DNA of 64,000 nucleotides from Amnibacterium flavum (GTDB taxonomy: Bacteria > Actinomycetota > Actinomycetes > Actinomycetales > Microbacteriaceae). The stretch covers positions 868,001-932,000 of the forward strand of contig NZ_QEOP01000001.1 of the NCBI RefSeq assembly GCF_003097495.1, given 5' to 3'. Position numbers and translations under genes: made by a program. How positions within the stretch are numbered: position 1 is the stretch's first letter; every line of letters starts with the position of its first letter. Shown here piece by piece: positions 43,785-53,480 of the stretch. The notes under the pieces were generated by a model. It saw only the letters and a program-made list of their open reading frames with translations, did not search any database and had not been told where the DNA came from.

Positions 43785-43798
43785 CGGGAGCGCTCCCA
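43785..43798 (+). promoter_or_regulatory. CelR/CebR-like operator
   Basis: CGGGAGCGCTCCCA matches 13 of 14 positions of the LacI-family CelR/CebR operator TGGGAGCGCTCCCA, known from cellulose and cellobiose regulons of actinobacteria. It sits 45 bases before the solute-binding-protein ATG. No CelR-like gene is in this operon, so the regulator would act from elsewhere. Confidence 0.7.
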
Positions 43799-43842
43799 GA
43801 GAGGGCGCTCGGCACACAGCACCCAAGCAAAGGAGCTTCTCT

Positions 43843-45141
43843 ATGCGTTCACGGCGATCTCGGTGGATTGCATCCGCCGCCGCTCTCACGGTCAGCGCCC
43901 TGGCGCTCGCCGGCTGCTCGGCCTCCGGGTCCGGCGAAGACGACAACACTCTGAAGCTGTGGCACTTCGAAGCCCAGAACAGCGCGATGGGCATCGCCTG
44001 GGATGAGGCGATCAAGGTCTTCGAAGAGGAGACCGGCGCCAAGGTCGAGTACGAGGAGAAGGCCTTCGAGCAGATCCGCTCGACCGCCAGCCAGGTCCTC
44101 AACTCCGACCAGGCCCCCGACATCCTCGAGTACAACAAGGGCAACGCGACGGCCGGCCTCCTCGCCAGCCAGGGCCTGCTGACCCCGATCACCGACGCCG
44201 TCGACGAGTACGGATGGGCGGACAAGCTCGCCCCCGCGCTCCAGACCACCGCTCGCTACAGCGAAGACGGAGTCATGGGCTCCGGCGACTGGTACGGAAT
44301 CCCCAACTACGGCGAGTACGTGACCATGTACTACAACAAGGACGCCTTCGCCGCGAAGGGCATCGAGGTCCCGACCACGCTCGCCGAGCTCGAGACCGCT
44401 ATGGACGCGTTCGTCGCCGACGGCACCACCCCTCTCGCGGAGGCGGCACTCGAGTACCCGCTGGGGCAGCTCTGGTACCAGCTCGCGCTGAGCAAGTCGG
44501 ACCGCCAGTGGGTCAACGACTACCAGCTCTACGAGAACCCGGTCGACTGGACCGGCGAGCCGCTCACCTACGCGACCGACACCCTCACCGACTGGACGGA
44601 CGCCGGCTACATCTCGACCGACGCGACCGGCCTGAAGGCTGAGGACGCCGGAGTTTCGTTCATCAACGGCGAGAGCCCGCTGTTCTTCTCCGGCAGCTGG
44701 TGGTACGGCCGCTTCGTCGACGAGATCGACTCGTTCGACTGGGGCATCTTCCAGTTCCCCGAGTCCGAGCTGAGCCTCGGTTCCGCCGGCAACATGTGGG
44801 TCGTCCCCGCGAACGCGAAGAACCCCGACCTGGCCTACAAGTTCATCGACATCACGATGCGCCCCGAGATCCAGGCCCTGATCGGCAACAACGGCGGTCT
44901 GCCCGTCGCGGCCGACGTCGCCGACATCACGGACCCGAAGAGCCAGGAGCTGATCGAGGGCTTCAACGCGGTCAACGAGGAGGACGGTCTGGCCTTCTAC
45001 CCCGACTGGCCCACGCCGACGTTCTACGACGACATCGTCGCCAACCTGCAGGAGCTCTTGAACGGCACGAAGGACACCGACGGCGTGCTCACGACGCTCG
45101 GTGACGGCTACGACTCGTACGTCGAGGACTTCCGCAAGTAG
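43843..45141 (+). CDS. Carbohydrate ABC transporter solute-binding lipoprotein
   Basis: A 432-residue family 1 binding protein. ATG at 43843 with AAAGGAG eight bases upstream. The signal peptide ends in LAGC (Cys25). NTLKLWHFEAQNSAMGIAWD and VLNSDQAPDILEYNKGNATA open the mature domain; FFSGSWWYGRF is a typical late pocket segment. It is the first gene of a unit with two permeases, an alpha-xylosidase and a beta-glucosidase, so xyloglucan-derived or related xylosyl/glucosyl oligosaccharides are the likely cargo. No ATPase is encoded locally. Confidence 0.88.
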   Translation: MRSRRSRWIASAAALTVSALALAGCSASGSGEDDNTLKLWHFEAQNSAMGIAWDEAIKVFEEETGAKVEYEEKAFEQIRSTASQVLNSDQAPDILEYNKGNATAGLLASQGLLTPITDAVDEYGWADKLAPALQTTARYSEDGVMGSGDWYGIPNYGEYVTMYYNKDAFAAKGIEVPTTLAELETAMDAFVADGTTPLAEAALEYPLGQLWYQLALSKSDRQWVNDYQLYENPVDWTGEPLTYATDTLTDWTDAGYISTDATGLKAEDAGVSFINGESPLFFSGSWWYGRFVDEIDSFDWGIFQFPESELSLGSAGNMWVVPANAKNPDLAYKFIDITMRPEIQALIGNNGGLPVAADVADITDPKSQELIEGFNAVNEEDGLAFYPDWPTPTFYDDIVANLQELLNGTKDTDGVLTTLGDGYDSYVEDFRK

Positions 45142-45148
45142 TCGGTCC

Positions 45149-45182
45149 GCGGTCCCGTCGGCCTCGCGGCCGACGGGACCGC
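45149..45182 (+). terminator. Intercistronic hairpin after the solute-binding protein gene
   Basis: A perfect 15-bp stem (45149-45163 with 45168-45182) with a TCGC loop starts eight bases after the stop codon and precedes the first permease gene by about 50 bases. Confidence 0.78.
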
Positions 45183-45230
45183 CAACCAGGCCGCGCGCAG
45201 CGTTCGCGCGGTCGGTCAGAGGTGGGAAGC

Positions 45231-46205
45231 ATGGCAACACAGGTTCCGTTCGTGCGCGCACAGCGCCCGAAGAAGCAGCGCGAGGTGAGCGCGTTCCCCG
45301 ACCGGGGTGGACGCGCCGCGGGATGGTGGCTCTACCTCATCCCGGGTCTCGCCCTCCTCACGTTCGTCGTGCTGATCCCGCTCGTCTGGAACGTGTACCT
45401 CTCCTTCACGGAGTACCGGGGCATCCGTCCTCCCGAGTGGATCGGGCTCGAGAACTGGGTCAAGCTCATCGGCGACGAGGAGTTCTGGGCCTCGTTCCGG
45501 AACACGATCGCGATGATCGTCGCGATGGTCATCGTGCCGACGGTGCTCGGCCTGCTGATCGCGGCCGTGCTCTTCGACATCGTCGGACGCAAGTTCGGCG
45601 GCCGGACCGCCAGCTTCCTCCGCGCCACGTACTACCTGCCGCAGATCCTCCCCGTCGCCGTCGCCGGCATCGTGATCGGCTGGATCCTCCGGCCGCAGAA
45701 CGGTGCGCTCAACGAGATCCTCGGCTACGTGGGGCTCGGGGACCTCGCCCACAACTGGCTGGGGAGCCCCGACACCGCGCTCCTCAGCATCATGGTCGTG
45801 CTCATCTGGGTGCAGCTCGGCTACCCCGTCGTCATCTTCATGGCGGCGCTGCAGCGAGTCGACCCCGAGCTCTACGAGGCGGCGGAACTCGACGGCGCCG
45901 GCTGGTGGCAGCGCTTCCGCGCGATCACCGTCGGCATGATCCGCCCCGAGATCTTCGTCGTCACCCTCACCTGCACGATCGCGGCGCTGAAGGTGTTCGG
46001 CCCCATCTACGTGCTGACCCGCGGCGGGCCCGGAACGAGCACGCTTGTGCCGAGCTACTACGCGTACAGCGAGTTCTTCCAATCGCAGCAGGTGGGCTAC
46101 GGAGCCACCATCGCGACCGCTCTCACCATCCTCATCGGCATCGTCGCCGTCTTCTTCCTCCGCGCGCAGAGCGCAGCGGAGCGCGCAGACCGGGAGGGCC
46201 TGTGA
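45231..46205 (+). CDS. Carbohydrate ABC transporter permease (MalF class)
   Basis: A 324-residue permease. The ATG at 45231 is preferred over an in-frame GTG at 45222, which would overlap the GAGGTGGGA ribosome site. About six membrane helices are present, with the EAA loop EAAELDGAGWWQRFRAITVG near residues 220-240. It overlaps the next permease gene by four bases (GTGA). Together they form the channel for the GH31/GH1 operon importer. Confidence 0.88.
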   Translation: MATQVPFVRAQRPKKQREVSAFPDRGGRAAGWWLYLIPGLALLTFVVLIPLVWNVYLSFTEYRGIRPPEWIGLENWVKLIGDEEFWASFRNTIAMIVAMVIVPTVLGLLIAAVLFDIVGRKFGGRTASFLRATYYLPQILPVAVAGIVIGWILRPQNGALNEILGYVGLGDLAHNWLGSPDTALLSIMVVLIWVQLGYPVVIFMAALQRVDPELYEAAELDGAGWWQRFRAITVGMIRPEIFVVTLTCTIAALKVFGPIYVLTRGGPGTSTLVPSYYAYSEFFQSQQVGYGATIATALTILIGIVAVFFLRAQSAAERADREGL

Positions 46206-47110
46206 CCACCTCGACCCCCGCGCTGACCGTCCCGGCGGCGACCGAGGGCACGGCGAACCGGCCGGCCCCGCGTCAGAACAAGCGCAACAAGCCCACCGGT
46301 GTCGACATCCTCGTTCTGGTGCTGACGATCGTCGGCGCCATCGCGATCGCCTTCCCGTTCCTCTTGATCCTCATCAACTCGTTCAAGTCGCCGGCCGACT
46401 ACAACAGCACGGGCCCTCTCTCGTTCCCGGGCTCGCTGTACCTCGACGGCATCGTGAACTTCTGGGAGCGGGTCAACTTCCCCGAGAAGCTGTGGAACTC
46501 GATCTGGATCTCGGGAACCGTCGCGGTCTTCGCGGTCGTCATCTCGGTGCTCAACGCCTTCGCGATCGGCATCGGGCGCATCCGAGGCAACACCTGGGTG
46601 GTGCTCGCGTTCCTGCTCGCGAACCTGCTGCCCCAGGAGGCACTGCTCTACCCGCTCTACAACATGTTCAAGGCCGTCGGGCTGTACAACAACCCGTGGT
46701 CGGTGGTGATCATCTTCACCGTCATCCAGAGCGCGTTCGGCACCTACCTGCTGGCCTCCGTGTTCGGGACCTTCCCGAAGGAGGTCCTCGAGGCGGCGGC
46801 GCTCGACGGCGCATCGCGTTGGACGACGCTGTGGCGGGTCATCGTGCCGATCAGCAGGCCGACGCTCAGCGTTCTGCTCATCTTCTTCTTCATCTGGACG
46901 TGGAACGAGTTCCTGATCCCGCTCACCTTCCTGGTCGACAACTCGACCCAGACGGTGCCGGTCGCGATCAGCGTGCTCCAGGGCGACCGACTCATGGATG
47001 TCACGACGACGAGCGCCTCCGCGCTCCTCGGCGTCATCCCGACGCTCATCTTCTTCCTCATCTTCCAGCGCACCCTGACCCGCGGTATCACCGCGGGCGC
47101 GGTCAAGTAG
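46202..47110 (+). CDS. Carbohydrate ABC transporter permease (MalG class)
   Basis: A 302-residue permease starting with GTG at 46202. The N terminus is polar (residues 1-30), followed by six helices; the EAA loop reads EAAALDGASRWTTLWRVIVP near residue 205, and the protein ends in RTLTRGITAGAVK, the standard MalG-type end. It is followed after 46 bp by the alpha-xylosidase gene. Confidence 0.88.
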   Translation: MTTSTPALTVPAATEGTANRPAPRQNKRNKPTGVDILVLVLTIVGAIAIAFPFLLILINSFKSPADYNSTGPLSFPGSLYLDGIVNFWERVNFPEKLWNSIWISGTVAVFAVVISVLNAFAIGIGRIRGNTWVVLAFLLANLLPQEALLYPLYNMFKAVGLYNNPWSVVIIFTVIQSAFGTYLLASVFGTFPKEVLEAAALDGASRWTTLWRVIVPISRPTLSVLLIFFFIWTWNEFLIPLTFLVDNSTQTVPVAISVLQGDRLMDVTTTSASALLGVIPTLIFFLIFQRTLTRGITAGAVK

Positions 47111-47156
47111 CACCCGCTCCACCATCACCGGCTCCGGCCGGACCCGAAAGGTCACC

Positions 47157-49499
47157 ATGAAGTTCACCGACGGTTTCTGGCAGCTTCGCCCAGGAGTCGA
47201 CGCGCTCTACGCCCGCGAGATCTACGACGTTGACGTCGCGGGGCGCGAGATCGTCCTGACCGCACCGACGGTCCCGATCACCTCGCGCGGCGCGACGCTC
47301 AACCGTCCGACCTTCACGGTCACGCTGTGGTCGCCGTCGGTCGGCGTGATCGGCGTTCGGGCCGAGCACTTCCAGGGGCGCCCGCGCCCGATGGGCTTCG
47401 ACCTCGTCGGCGCGGCTCCGGACGGCGTCGGCACGGTCGAGACGCTCGAGGACGGCACCACCCGTCTCGTCTCAGGCGACCTCGTCGCCACGGTCCGCGA
47501 GAAGGGCCCGTGGGGCATCGAGTTCACCTCGAACGGCCGCGTCCTCACCGCGAGCGGTCTGAAATCACTCGGCTACATGACGCTGGCGCCCGACGCACAG
47601 GTCGACGGCGGGCCGGTCGGGAACGCCCGTGCCGCCACGAGTGCGCCGAGCTCGCGCACCTACATCCACGAGCAGCTCGACCTGAGCGTCGGCGAGACCA
47701 TCTACGGCCTCGGCGAACGCTTCGGCCCGGTCGTCAAGAACGGCCAGACCGTCGACATCTGGAACGCCGACGGCGGAACCTCCAGCGAGCAGGCCTACAA
47801 GAACGTCCCCTTCCACCTGTCGAGCCGCGGCTACGGCGTGCTCGTGAACGACGCGGGCGCCGTCAGCTACGAGGTCGGCTCCGAGGCCGTCGAGCGCGTC
47901 CAGTTCTCCGTCCCCGGCGAGAGCATCGAGTACTTCATCGTCGACGGGCCGACCCCGAAGGACGTGCTCACCCGCTACACCGAGCTCACCGGTCGGCCCG
48001 CCGAGGTGCCCGCCTGGTCGTTCGGGCTGTGGCTCACGACGAGCTTCACGACCGACTACGACGAGGCGACCGTCAACGAGTTCATCGACGGGATGATGGA
48101 GCGCGACCTGCCGCTCGGCGTCTTCCACTTCGACTGCTTCTGGATGCGCGAGTTCAACTGGTGCGACTTCGAGTGGGATCCCCGCGTCTTCCCGGATCCC
48201 GACGGCATGCTCGCGCGTCTGCACGAGCGCGACCTGCGGGTCTGCGTCTGGATCAATCCGTACATCGCCCAGCGCTCGCCGCTGTTCCGCGAGGGCGCGG
48301 ACGCCGGCTACCTGGTGAAGCGTCCCGACGGCTCGGTCTGGCAGTGGGACCTCTGGCAGGCGGGCATGGCTCTCGTCGACTTCACCAACCCCGAGGCGAC
48401 GGCCTGGTACCAGGGCAAACTGCGGGCGCTGCTCGATCAGGGCGTCGACTGCTTCAAGACCGACTTCGGCGAGCGAATCCCGCTCGAGGTCGACTACTTC
48501 GACGGCTCCGCCCCCGACCGCATGCACAACATGTACACGCAGCTGTACAACAAGGCCGTGTTCGACGTGCTCGAGGAGCAGCGCGGCAAGGGCGATGCCG
48601 TCCTGTTCGCGCGCTCGGCGACCGCCGGTGGGCAGCAGCTCCCTGTGCACTGGGGCGGCGACTCGACCTCGACCTACTCGTCGATGGCCGAGACGCTGCG
48701 CGGCGGACTCTCGCTCTCGCTCAGCGGCTTCGGGTTCTGGAGCCACGACATCGGCGGTTTTGAGGGGACGCCCGACGCGGGAGTGTTCAAGAGGTGGGTG
48801 GCGTTCGGTCTGCTCGGCAGCCACTCGCGTCTGCACGGCTCGAACTCCTACCGGGTGCCGTGGGTGTTCGACGACGGCAGTGAGGCCGAGGGGCAGAGCG
48901 CGGTGGAGGTCACCCGCAAGTTCCTGAAGCTCAAGCTCCAGCTGATGCCGTACCTCTACGCCGCGGGCCGCGAGGCGAGCGCGACCGGCATCCCCGTGAT
49001 GCGGCCGATGCTGCTCGAGTTCCCCGAGGACCAGACCGCGCGCCAGCTCGACCGCCAGTACATGCTCGGCGCCGACGTGCTCGTCGCGCCCGTCTTCGAC
49101 GCCGCGGGTGAGGTGGAGTTCTACCTGCCCGCAGGCATCTGGACCAACCACTGGACCGGTGAGCGCGTCGAGGGCGGCCGCTGGCTGCGCGAGACGCACG
49201 GGTTCGACTCCCTGCCCCTCTACATCCGCGGCGGGGCCGTACTGCCGTGGGGTGCGCGCACCGACAAGGCCGACTACGACTATCTCGACGGACTCGTGCT
49301 CGAACTGCACCCCGACGGGCGCGACGGATCTCGTACCCTCGAGGTGACGACGCCCGACGGACGTGTCGCGACGTTCGAGGTCGAGACGAGCGCATCCGGC
49401 GCCGTCGTCAGCTCGGATTCGCCGGCCGCATTCTCGGTCCGGCTCCCCGGCGGCGACCCGGTTGCCGCCTCATCTGGAAAGGCCGGCCTCGAATGGTGA
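47157..49499 (+). CDS. yicI: GH31 alpha-xylosidase
   Basis: A 780-residue cytosolic glycoside hydrolase of family 31. An N-terminal beta-sandwich (about 1-270) precedes the catalytic barrel: [20 protein letters not shown] (near 320-340) marks alpha-xylosidases, Asp436 in KTDFGE is the nucleophile and Asp502 in HWGGDSTS the acid/base. Length fits YicI (about 770). It releases xylose from isoprimeverose-type ends of xyloglucan fragments brought in by the upstream importer; xylose then enters the xylAB route encoded nearby. It overlaps the beta-glucosidase gene by seven bases. No signal peptide. Confidence 0.93.
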   Translation: MKFTDGFWQLRPGVDALYAREIYDVDVAGREIVLTAPTVPITSRGATLNRPTFTVTLWSPSVGVIGVRAEHFQGRPRPMGFDLVGAAPDGVGTVETLEDGTTRLVSGDLVATVREKGPWGIEFTSNGRVLTASGLKSLGYMTLAPDAQVDGGPVGNARAATSAPSSRTYIHEQLDLSVGETIYGLGERFGPVVKNGQTVDIWNADGGTSSEQAYKNVPFHLSSRGYGVLVNDAGAVSYEVGSEAVERVQFSVPGESIEYFIVDGPTPKDVLTRYTELTGRPAEVPAWSFGLWLTTSFTTDYDEATVNEFIDGMMERDLPLGVFHFDCFWMREFNWCDFEWDPRVFPDPDGMLARLHERDLRVCVWINPYIAQRSPLFREGADAGYLVKRPDGSVWQWDLWQAGMALVDFTNPEATAWYQGKLRALLDQGVDCFKTDFGERIPLEVDYFDGSAPDRMHNMYTQLYNKAVFDVLEEQRGKGDAVLFARSATAGGQQLPVHWGGDSTSTYSSMAETLRGGLSLSLSGFGFWSHDIGGFEGTPDAGVFKRWVAFGLLGSHSRLHGSNSYRVPWVFDDGSEAEGQSAVEVTRKFLKLKLQLMPYLYAAGREASATGIPVMRPMLLEFPEDQTARQLDRQYMLGADVLVAPVFDAAGEVEFYLPAGIWTNHWTGERVEGGRWLRETHGFDSLPLYIRGGAVLPWGARTDKADYDYLDGLVLELHPDGRDGSRTLEVTTPDGRVATFEVETSASGAVVSSDSPAAFSVRLPGGDPVAASSGKAGLEW

Positions 49500-50920
49500 C
49501 GTCAGGTTCCCCCGACTACCGCGACGGCGGACTCGAGTTCGCCCCCGACTTCGTCATCGGCTCGGCGACCGCGTCGTACCAGATCGAGGGCGCCGCCTTC
49601 GAGGACGGGCGCGGGCCGTCGATCTGGGACACGTACTCCCACACTCCCGGCAACATCTGGAACGACGACAACGGCGACGTGGCCGACGACCACTACCACC
49701 GTGTCGATTCCGACCTCGACCTGATGGCCGACCTGGGTCTCGACTCGTACCGTTTCTCGATCGCGTGGCCGCGCATCCAGGCCACCGGTTCGGGTCCGGC
49801 GAACGAGAGGGGACTCTCGTTCTACTCGCGTCTCGTCGACGGGCTCCTCGAGCGGGGGATCCGACCCATCGCCACCCTGTACCACTGGGACCTCCCGCAG
49901 GCTCTCGAGGATCAGGGCGGCTGGACCGCTCGCGCCACCGCGGAGCGCTTCGCCGAGTACGCCGAGATCGCGGCTCGGGCGCTCGGGGACCGCGTGCACA
50001 CCTGGACGACTCTCAACGAGCCGTGGTGCTCGGCCTATCTCGGCTACGGCTCCGGCGCTCACGCCCCCGGCCGGACCGACGGAGCCGCGGCTCTCTCGGC
50101 GGTCCACCACCTCAACCTCGCGCACGGTCTCGCGGTGAGCGCCATCCGCTCCGCCGCCACGAACGACCCCGACCTGTCGGTCACGCTCAACTTCCACGTG
50201 ATCCGCGGCGACGACGAGACGACCCCCGAGGCGCGCCGTCGCATCGACGCGCTGGCGAACCGGGCGTTCACCGGCCCGATGCTGAAAGGCGAGTACCCGG
50301 CAGACCTGATCGAGGACACCGCGTCGGTCACCGACTGGTCGTTCCTCCGCGACGGCGACACGGAGCTCATCCACCAGCCGATCGACGTTCTCGGCGTCAA
50401 CTACTACTCGACCGTGACAGTCAAGATGTGGGACGGCGTCTCGCCGCGGCAGAACGCCGACGGGCACAAGGACGTGGGCGGATCGCCGTGGCCGGGCAGC
50501 CGCGATGTCGAGTTCCTGACCCAGCCGGGGCCGTACACGGAGATGGGCTGGAACATCGCCCCCGACGGACTCGAGGAGCTGCTGCTCGATCTGCACGAGC
50601 AGTTCCCCGATCAGCCGCTCATGATCACCGAGAACGGGGCCGCCTTCGCGGACGAGGTCGTCGACGGCGAGGTGCACGACGCCGACCGCGTCGACTACCT
50701 CAACCGGCACTTCACCGCGGCGCACCGGGCGATCGAGAAGGGCGTCGACCTGCGCGGGTACACCGTCTGGTCGCTGCTCGACAACTTCGAGTGGGGCTAC
50801 GGCTACTCGAAGCGGTTCGGCATCGTCCGCGTCGACTACGACACGCAGCTGCGCACCGTGAAGGACAGCGGCAAGTGGGTCGCCCGGACGATCCGGGATC
50901 GGCGCACTCCGTCGGTGTGA
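49493..50920 (+). CDS. GH1 beta-glucosidase
   Basis: A 475-residue family 1 enzyme. ATG at 49493 overlaps the previous gene; a GTG follows directly. The conserved start ([20 protein letters not shown]) and [20 protein letters not shown] are present; Glu176 in TTLNEPW is the acid/base and Glu380 in ITENGAA the nucleophile. It lacks a signal peptide and should split cellobiose-like or de-xylosylated glucan fragments in the cytosol, working after the alpha-xylosidase. Beta-galactoside or fucoside side activity is possible in this family. Confidence 0.94.
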   Translation: MVTSGSPDYRDGGLEFAPDFVIGSATASYQIEGAAFEDGRGPSIWDTYSHTPGNIWNDDNGDVADDHYHRVDSDLDLMADLGLDSYRFSIAWPRIQATGSGPANERGLSFYSRLVDGLLERGIRPIATLYHWDLPQALEDQGGWTARATAERFAEYAEIAARALGDRVHTWTTLNEPWCSAYLGYGSGAHAPGRTDGAAALSAVHHLNLAHGLAVSAIRSAATNDPDLSVTLNFHVIRGDDETTPEARRRIDALANRAFTGPMLKGEYPADLIEDTASVTDWSFLRDGDTELIHQPIDVLGVNYYSTVTVKMWDGVSPRQNADGHKDVGGSPWPGSRDVEFLTQPGPYTEMGWNIAPDGLEELLLDLHEQFPDQPLMITENGAAFADEVVDGEVHDADRVDYLNRHFTAAHRAIEKGVDLRGYTVWSLLDNFEWGYGYSKRFGIVRVDYDTQLRTVKDSGKWVARTIRDRRTPSV

Positions 50921-51045
50921 GTTCCGGTCGATCCGGGGGAGGCGTCGTCGTCCCGCGGGCCGACGACGGAGGTTCCCCGCTGGTCACCTTTCGCACGTCG
51001 GTCATATGCTCGGGGTATCACCAAATCCGATCAGAAGGACTCTCG

Positions 51046-52047
51046 ATGACGCGACCTATCACTCTGTTCACCGGCCAGTGGGCCGATCTGCCCTTCGAAG
51101 AGGTGGCCCGACTCGCCGGCGAGTGGGGATTCGACGGGCTGGAGATCGCCTGCTGGGGCGATCATCTCGACCCCAACCGCGGCGCAACCGACGATGATTA
51201 CATCGCGGATCGTCTCGAGATCCTCAAGCGCAACAACCTCGAGGTGTTCACGATCGCGAACCACCTCAAAGGACAGGCGGTGTGCGACGACCCGATCGAC
51301 GCCCGCCACCGCGACATCCTCCCCGACTCCGTGTGGGGCGACGGCGACCCCGACGGGGTCCGCGCCCGCGCTGCGGAGGAGATGAAGAACACCGCCCGCA
51401 CGGCGGCCCGACTCGGGGCGAAGACCGTGACCGGATTCACCGGATCATCGATCTGGAAGTACGTCGCGATGTTCCCGCCGGTCGCCGCCGAGCTCGTCGA
51501 GGCCGGCTACCGCGACTTCGCCGACCGCTGGAACCCCATCCTCGACGTGTTCGATGAGGTGGGCGTCCGCTTCGCGAGCGAGACGCACCCGAGCGAGATC
51601 CACTACGACTACTGGACGACCAAGGCGGCGCTCGACGCCATCGAGCACCGCGAGGCGTTCGGCATCAACTGGGACCCCAGTCACTTCGTCTGGCAGGACC
51701 TCGACTCGGTCGGGTACCTCTGGGACTTCCAGGACCGCATCTACCACGTGCACGCCAAGGACACGAAGAAGCGCCTGAACGGCCGCAACGGGCGTCTCGG
51801 CTCGCACCTGGCCTGGGCGGATCCCCGCCGCGGCTGGGACTTCATCTCGGTCGGCCACGGCGACGTGCCGTGGGAGGACGCGTTCCGCATGCTGAACGCC
51901 ATCGGCTACGAGGGTCCTCTCTCGGTCGAATGGGAGGACGCCGGCATGGATCGTCTCATCGGAGCCCCCGAGGCACGCGCCTTCGTGGAGAAGTTCAGCT
52001 TCGACGCACCAGGGAGCGCCTTCGACGCCGCGTTCAGCACGCGCTGA
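51046..52047 (+). CDS. Sugar phosphate isomerase/epimerase family TIM-barrel protein
   Basis: A 333-residue AP-endonuclease-2-type barrel. ATG at 51046 with AGAAGGA six bases before it. Predicted metal ligands are Glu in [14 protein letters not shown], Asp/His in [11 protein letters not shown], His in [10 protein letters not shown] and Glu in [11 protein letters not shown]. This subgroup is common in sugar operons, where members isomerise or epimerise keto- or inositol-type sugars. It is separated from the GH1 gene by 125 bp and ends in its own terminator, so it may be independently expressed. Substrate unknown. Confidence 0.82.
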   Translation: MTRPITLFTGQWADLPFEEVARLAGEWGFDGLEIACWGDHLDPNRGATDDDYIADRLEILKRNNLEVFTIANHLKGQAVCDDPIDARHRDILPDSVWGDGDPDGVRARAAEEMKNTARTAARLGAKTVTGFTGSSIWKYVAMFPPVAAELVEAGYRDFADRWNPILDVFDEVGVRFASETHPSEIHYDYWTTKAALDAIEHREAFGINWDPSHFVWQDLDSVGYLWDFQDRIYHVHAKDTKKRLNGRNGRLGSHLAWADPRRGWDFISVGHGDVPWEDAFRMLNAIGYEGPLSVEWEDAGMDRLIGAPEARAFVEKFSFDAPGSAFDAAFSTR

Positions 52048-52055
52048 TCGCACCT

Positions 52056-52102
52056 GTTCGGGACCTCCCCACTCCCTGAGGGCTGGCGGGGAGGTCTCGA
52101 AC
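52056..52102 (+). terminator. Terminator after the TIM-barrel gene
   Basis: A 15-bp stem (52056-52070 with 52088-52102, one G-U pair) with a 17-base loop begins eight bases after the stop codon. Confidence 0.7.
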
Positions 52103-52198
52103 CTGTGCAGGCCGAGTGATCGGGCCATGAGTTACTGAAGTACCGCGGGCGCCGAGGTTGCCGCTTTCGCATCCATCGTCGATCCAGAAAGCAGCCCC

Positions 52199-53425
52199 GT
52201 GTCCGTCAGCCATCCCGGCGACAGTCTGACCCGTCCGAAGCGCATCCTCTACATCGTCGTCCTCGGGGCCCTGGTCGGTCTCGGGCCGTTCACGATCGAC
52301 CTGTACCTGCCGGCCTTCCCCGCCCTCACCGAGGACTTCGGGGTAGGCGACGCGGTCATCCAGCTGACACTGACGGGAACGACCATCGGGTTCGGGCTCG
52401 GGCAACTGTTCGTGGGCCCGTGGAGCGACCGGGTCGGGCGCCGCATCCCCCTCCTCGTCGCCACGGGGCTGCACATCGTGGCATCCCTCGGTGCCGCGCT
52501 CTCGCCCGATGTCGTCGTGCTCGGCGGCTTCCGAGTGCTGCAGGGCATCGGCGCAGCGGGGGGCGGAGTGGTCGCGATGGCCATGGTGCGGGACATGTTC
52601 GGCGGTCGCCCGCTGGTCCGCATGCTCTCGCGCCTCGCTCTGGTCACCTCGCTCGCGCCGATCCTCGCCCCCGTCATCGGCAGCCAGCTCCTGCGCATCA
52701 CCGACTGGCGCGGCATCTTCTACGTGCTCGCCGCCTACGGACTTTTCGTCCTCCTCGCCGCGGGGCTCTCGATCGGGGAGACGATGCCCGCGCGCGGCCC
52801 GGATGCGGAAGCGCGTCGAACAGTCGGCGAGCGGTACCGCGCGCTCTTCACCGATCGGATCTTCGTCGGAATCGCGCTGCTCGGTGGCATGATGTTCTCC
52901 GGGCTGTTCTCCTACCTCTCCGCGTCGCCGTTCCTCTTCCAGGAGGTCTTCGACCTGTCGCCCCAGGAGTTCGGGCTGCTCTTCGGCATCAACTCGGTCG
53001 GGATCCTGGTCGGCAATCAGACGGCGTCGAGGCTCACGAAGGTCGTCGGTCCGCAGTGGATACTCGCCTGTACGACGGCGGTCCAGGTGCTCTCATCGGC
53101 CGCGATCGTCATCGGCGTCCTGCTCGGTTTCGGGTTCGTCGGCATCGTGATCCCGTTGTTCCTCTTCATCCTCTGCTGCGGCTTCGCATTCCCGTGCATC
53201 CAGGTGATCGCCCTCGCGCATCACGGCAAGGAGGCGGGGACCGCGGCATCGATCCTCGGCGCGGCGAACTTCGGCCTCGCCGGCCTCATCTCGCCCGTCG
53301 TCGGCGCGCTCGGGATCTCGTCCGCTCTGCCGATGGGCTCGGTGATGCTGGCGACCGCCCTGATCGGCACCGCGTCGCTCTGGTTCATCGTGCGCCCGCG
53401 CACCGTGCCGGCGCTCGAAGACTGA
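52199..53425 (+). CDS. Bcr/CflA-type MFS drug exporter
   Basis: A 408-residue transporter with 12 predicted helices. GPFTIDLYLPAFPALTEDFG in helix 1, QLFVGPWSDRVGRRIPLL in the loop between helices 2 and 3 (the MFS motif A), and RVLQGIGAAGGGVVAMAMVR in helix 4 are typical of the Bcr/CflA drug:proton antiporters. The GTG start at 52199 has only a weak ribosome site. It stands alone, ending at a shared hairpin with the convergent antiporter operon. Cargo unknown. Confidence 0.88.
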   Translation: MSVSHPGDSLTRPKRILYIVVLGALVGLGPFTIDLYLPAFPALTEDFGVGDAVIQLTLTGTTIGFGLGQLFVGPWSDRVGRRIPLLVATGLHIVASLGAALSPDVVVLGGFRVLQGIGAAGGGVVAMAMVRDMFGGRPLVRMLSRLALVTSLAPILAPVIGSQLLRITDWRGIFYVLAAYGLFVLLAAGLSIGETMPARGPDAEARRTVGERYRALFTDRIFVGIALLGGMMFSGLFSYLSASPFLFQEVFDLSPQEFGLLFGINSVGILVGNQTASRLTKVVGPQWILACTTAVQVLSSAAIVIGVLLGFGFVGIVIPLFLFILCCGFAFPCIQVIALAHHGKEAGTAASILGAANFGLAGLISPVVGALGISSALPMGSVMLATALIGTASLWFIVRPRTVPALED

Positions 53426-53429
53426 CGAA

Positions 53430-53479
53430 CTGCCCACTTCGGGCACTTTCCGGGCGCGAACACTGCCCGAAGCGGGCAG
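53430..53479. terminator. Bidirectional hairpin between convergent genes
   Basis: A 16-base stem with one A-C mismatch (53430-53445 with 53464-53479) and an 18-base loop fills the 55-bp space between two convergent stop codons. Confidence 0.75.
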
Positions 53480-53480
53480 G

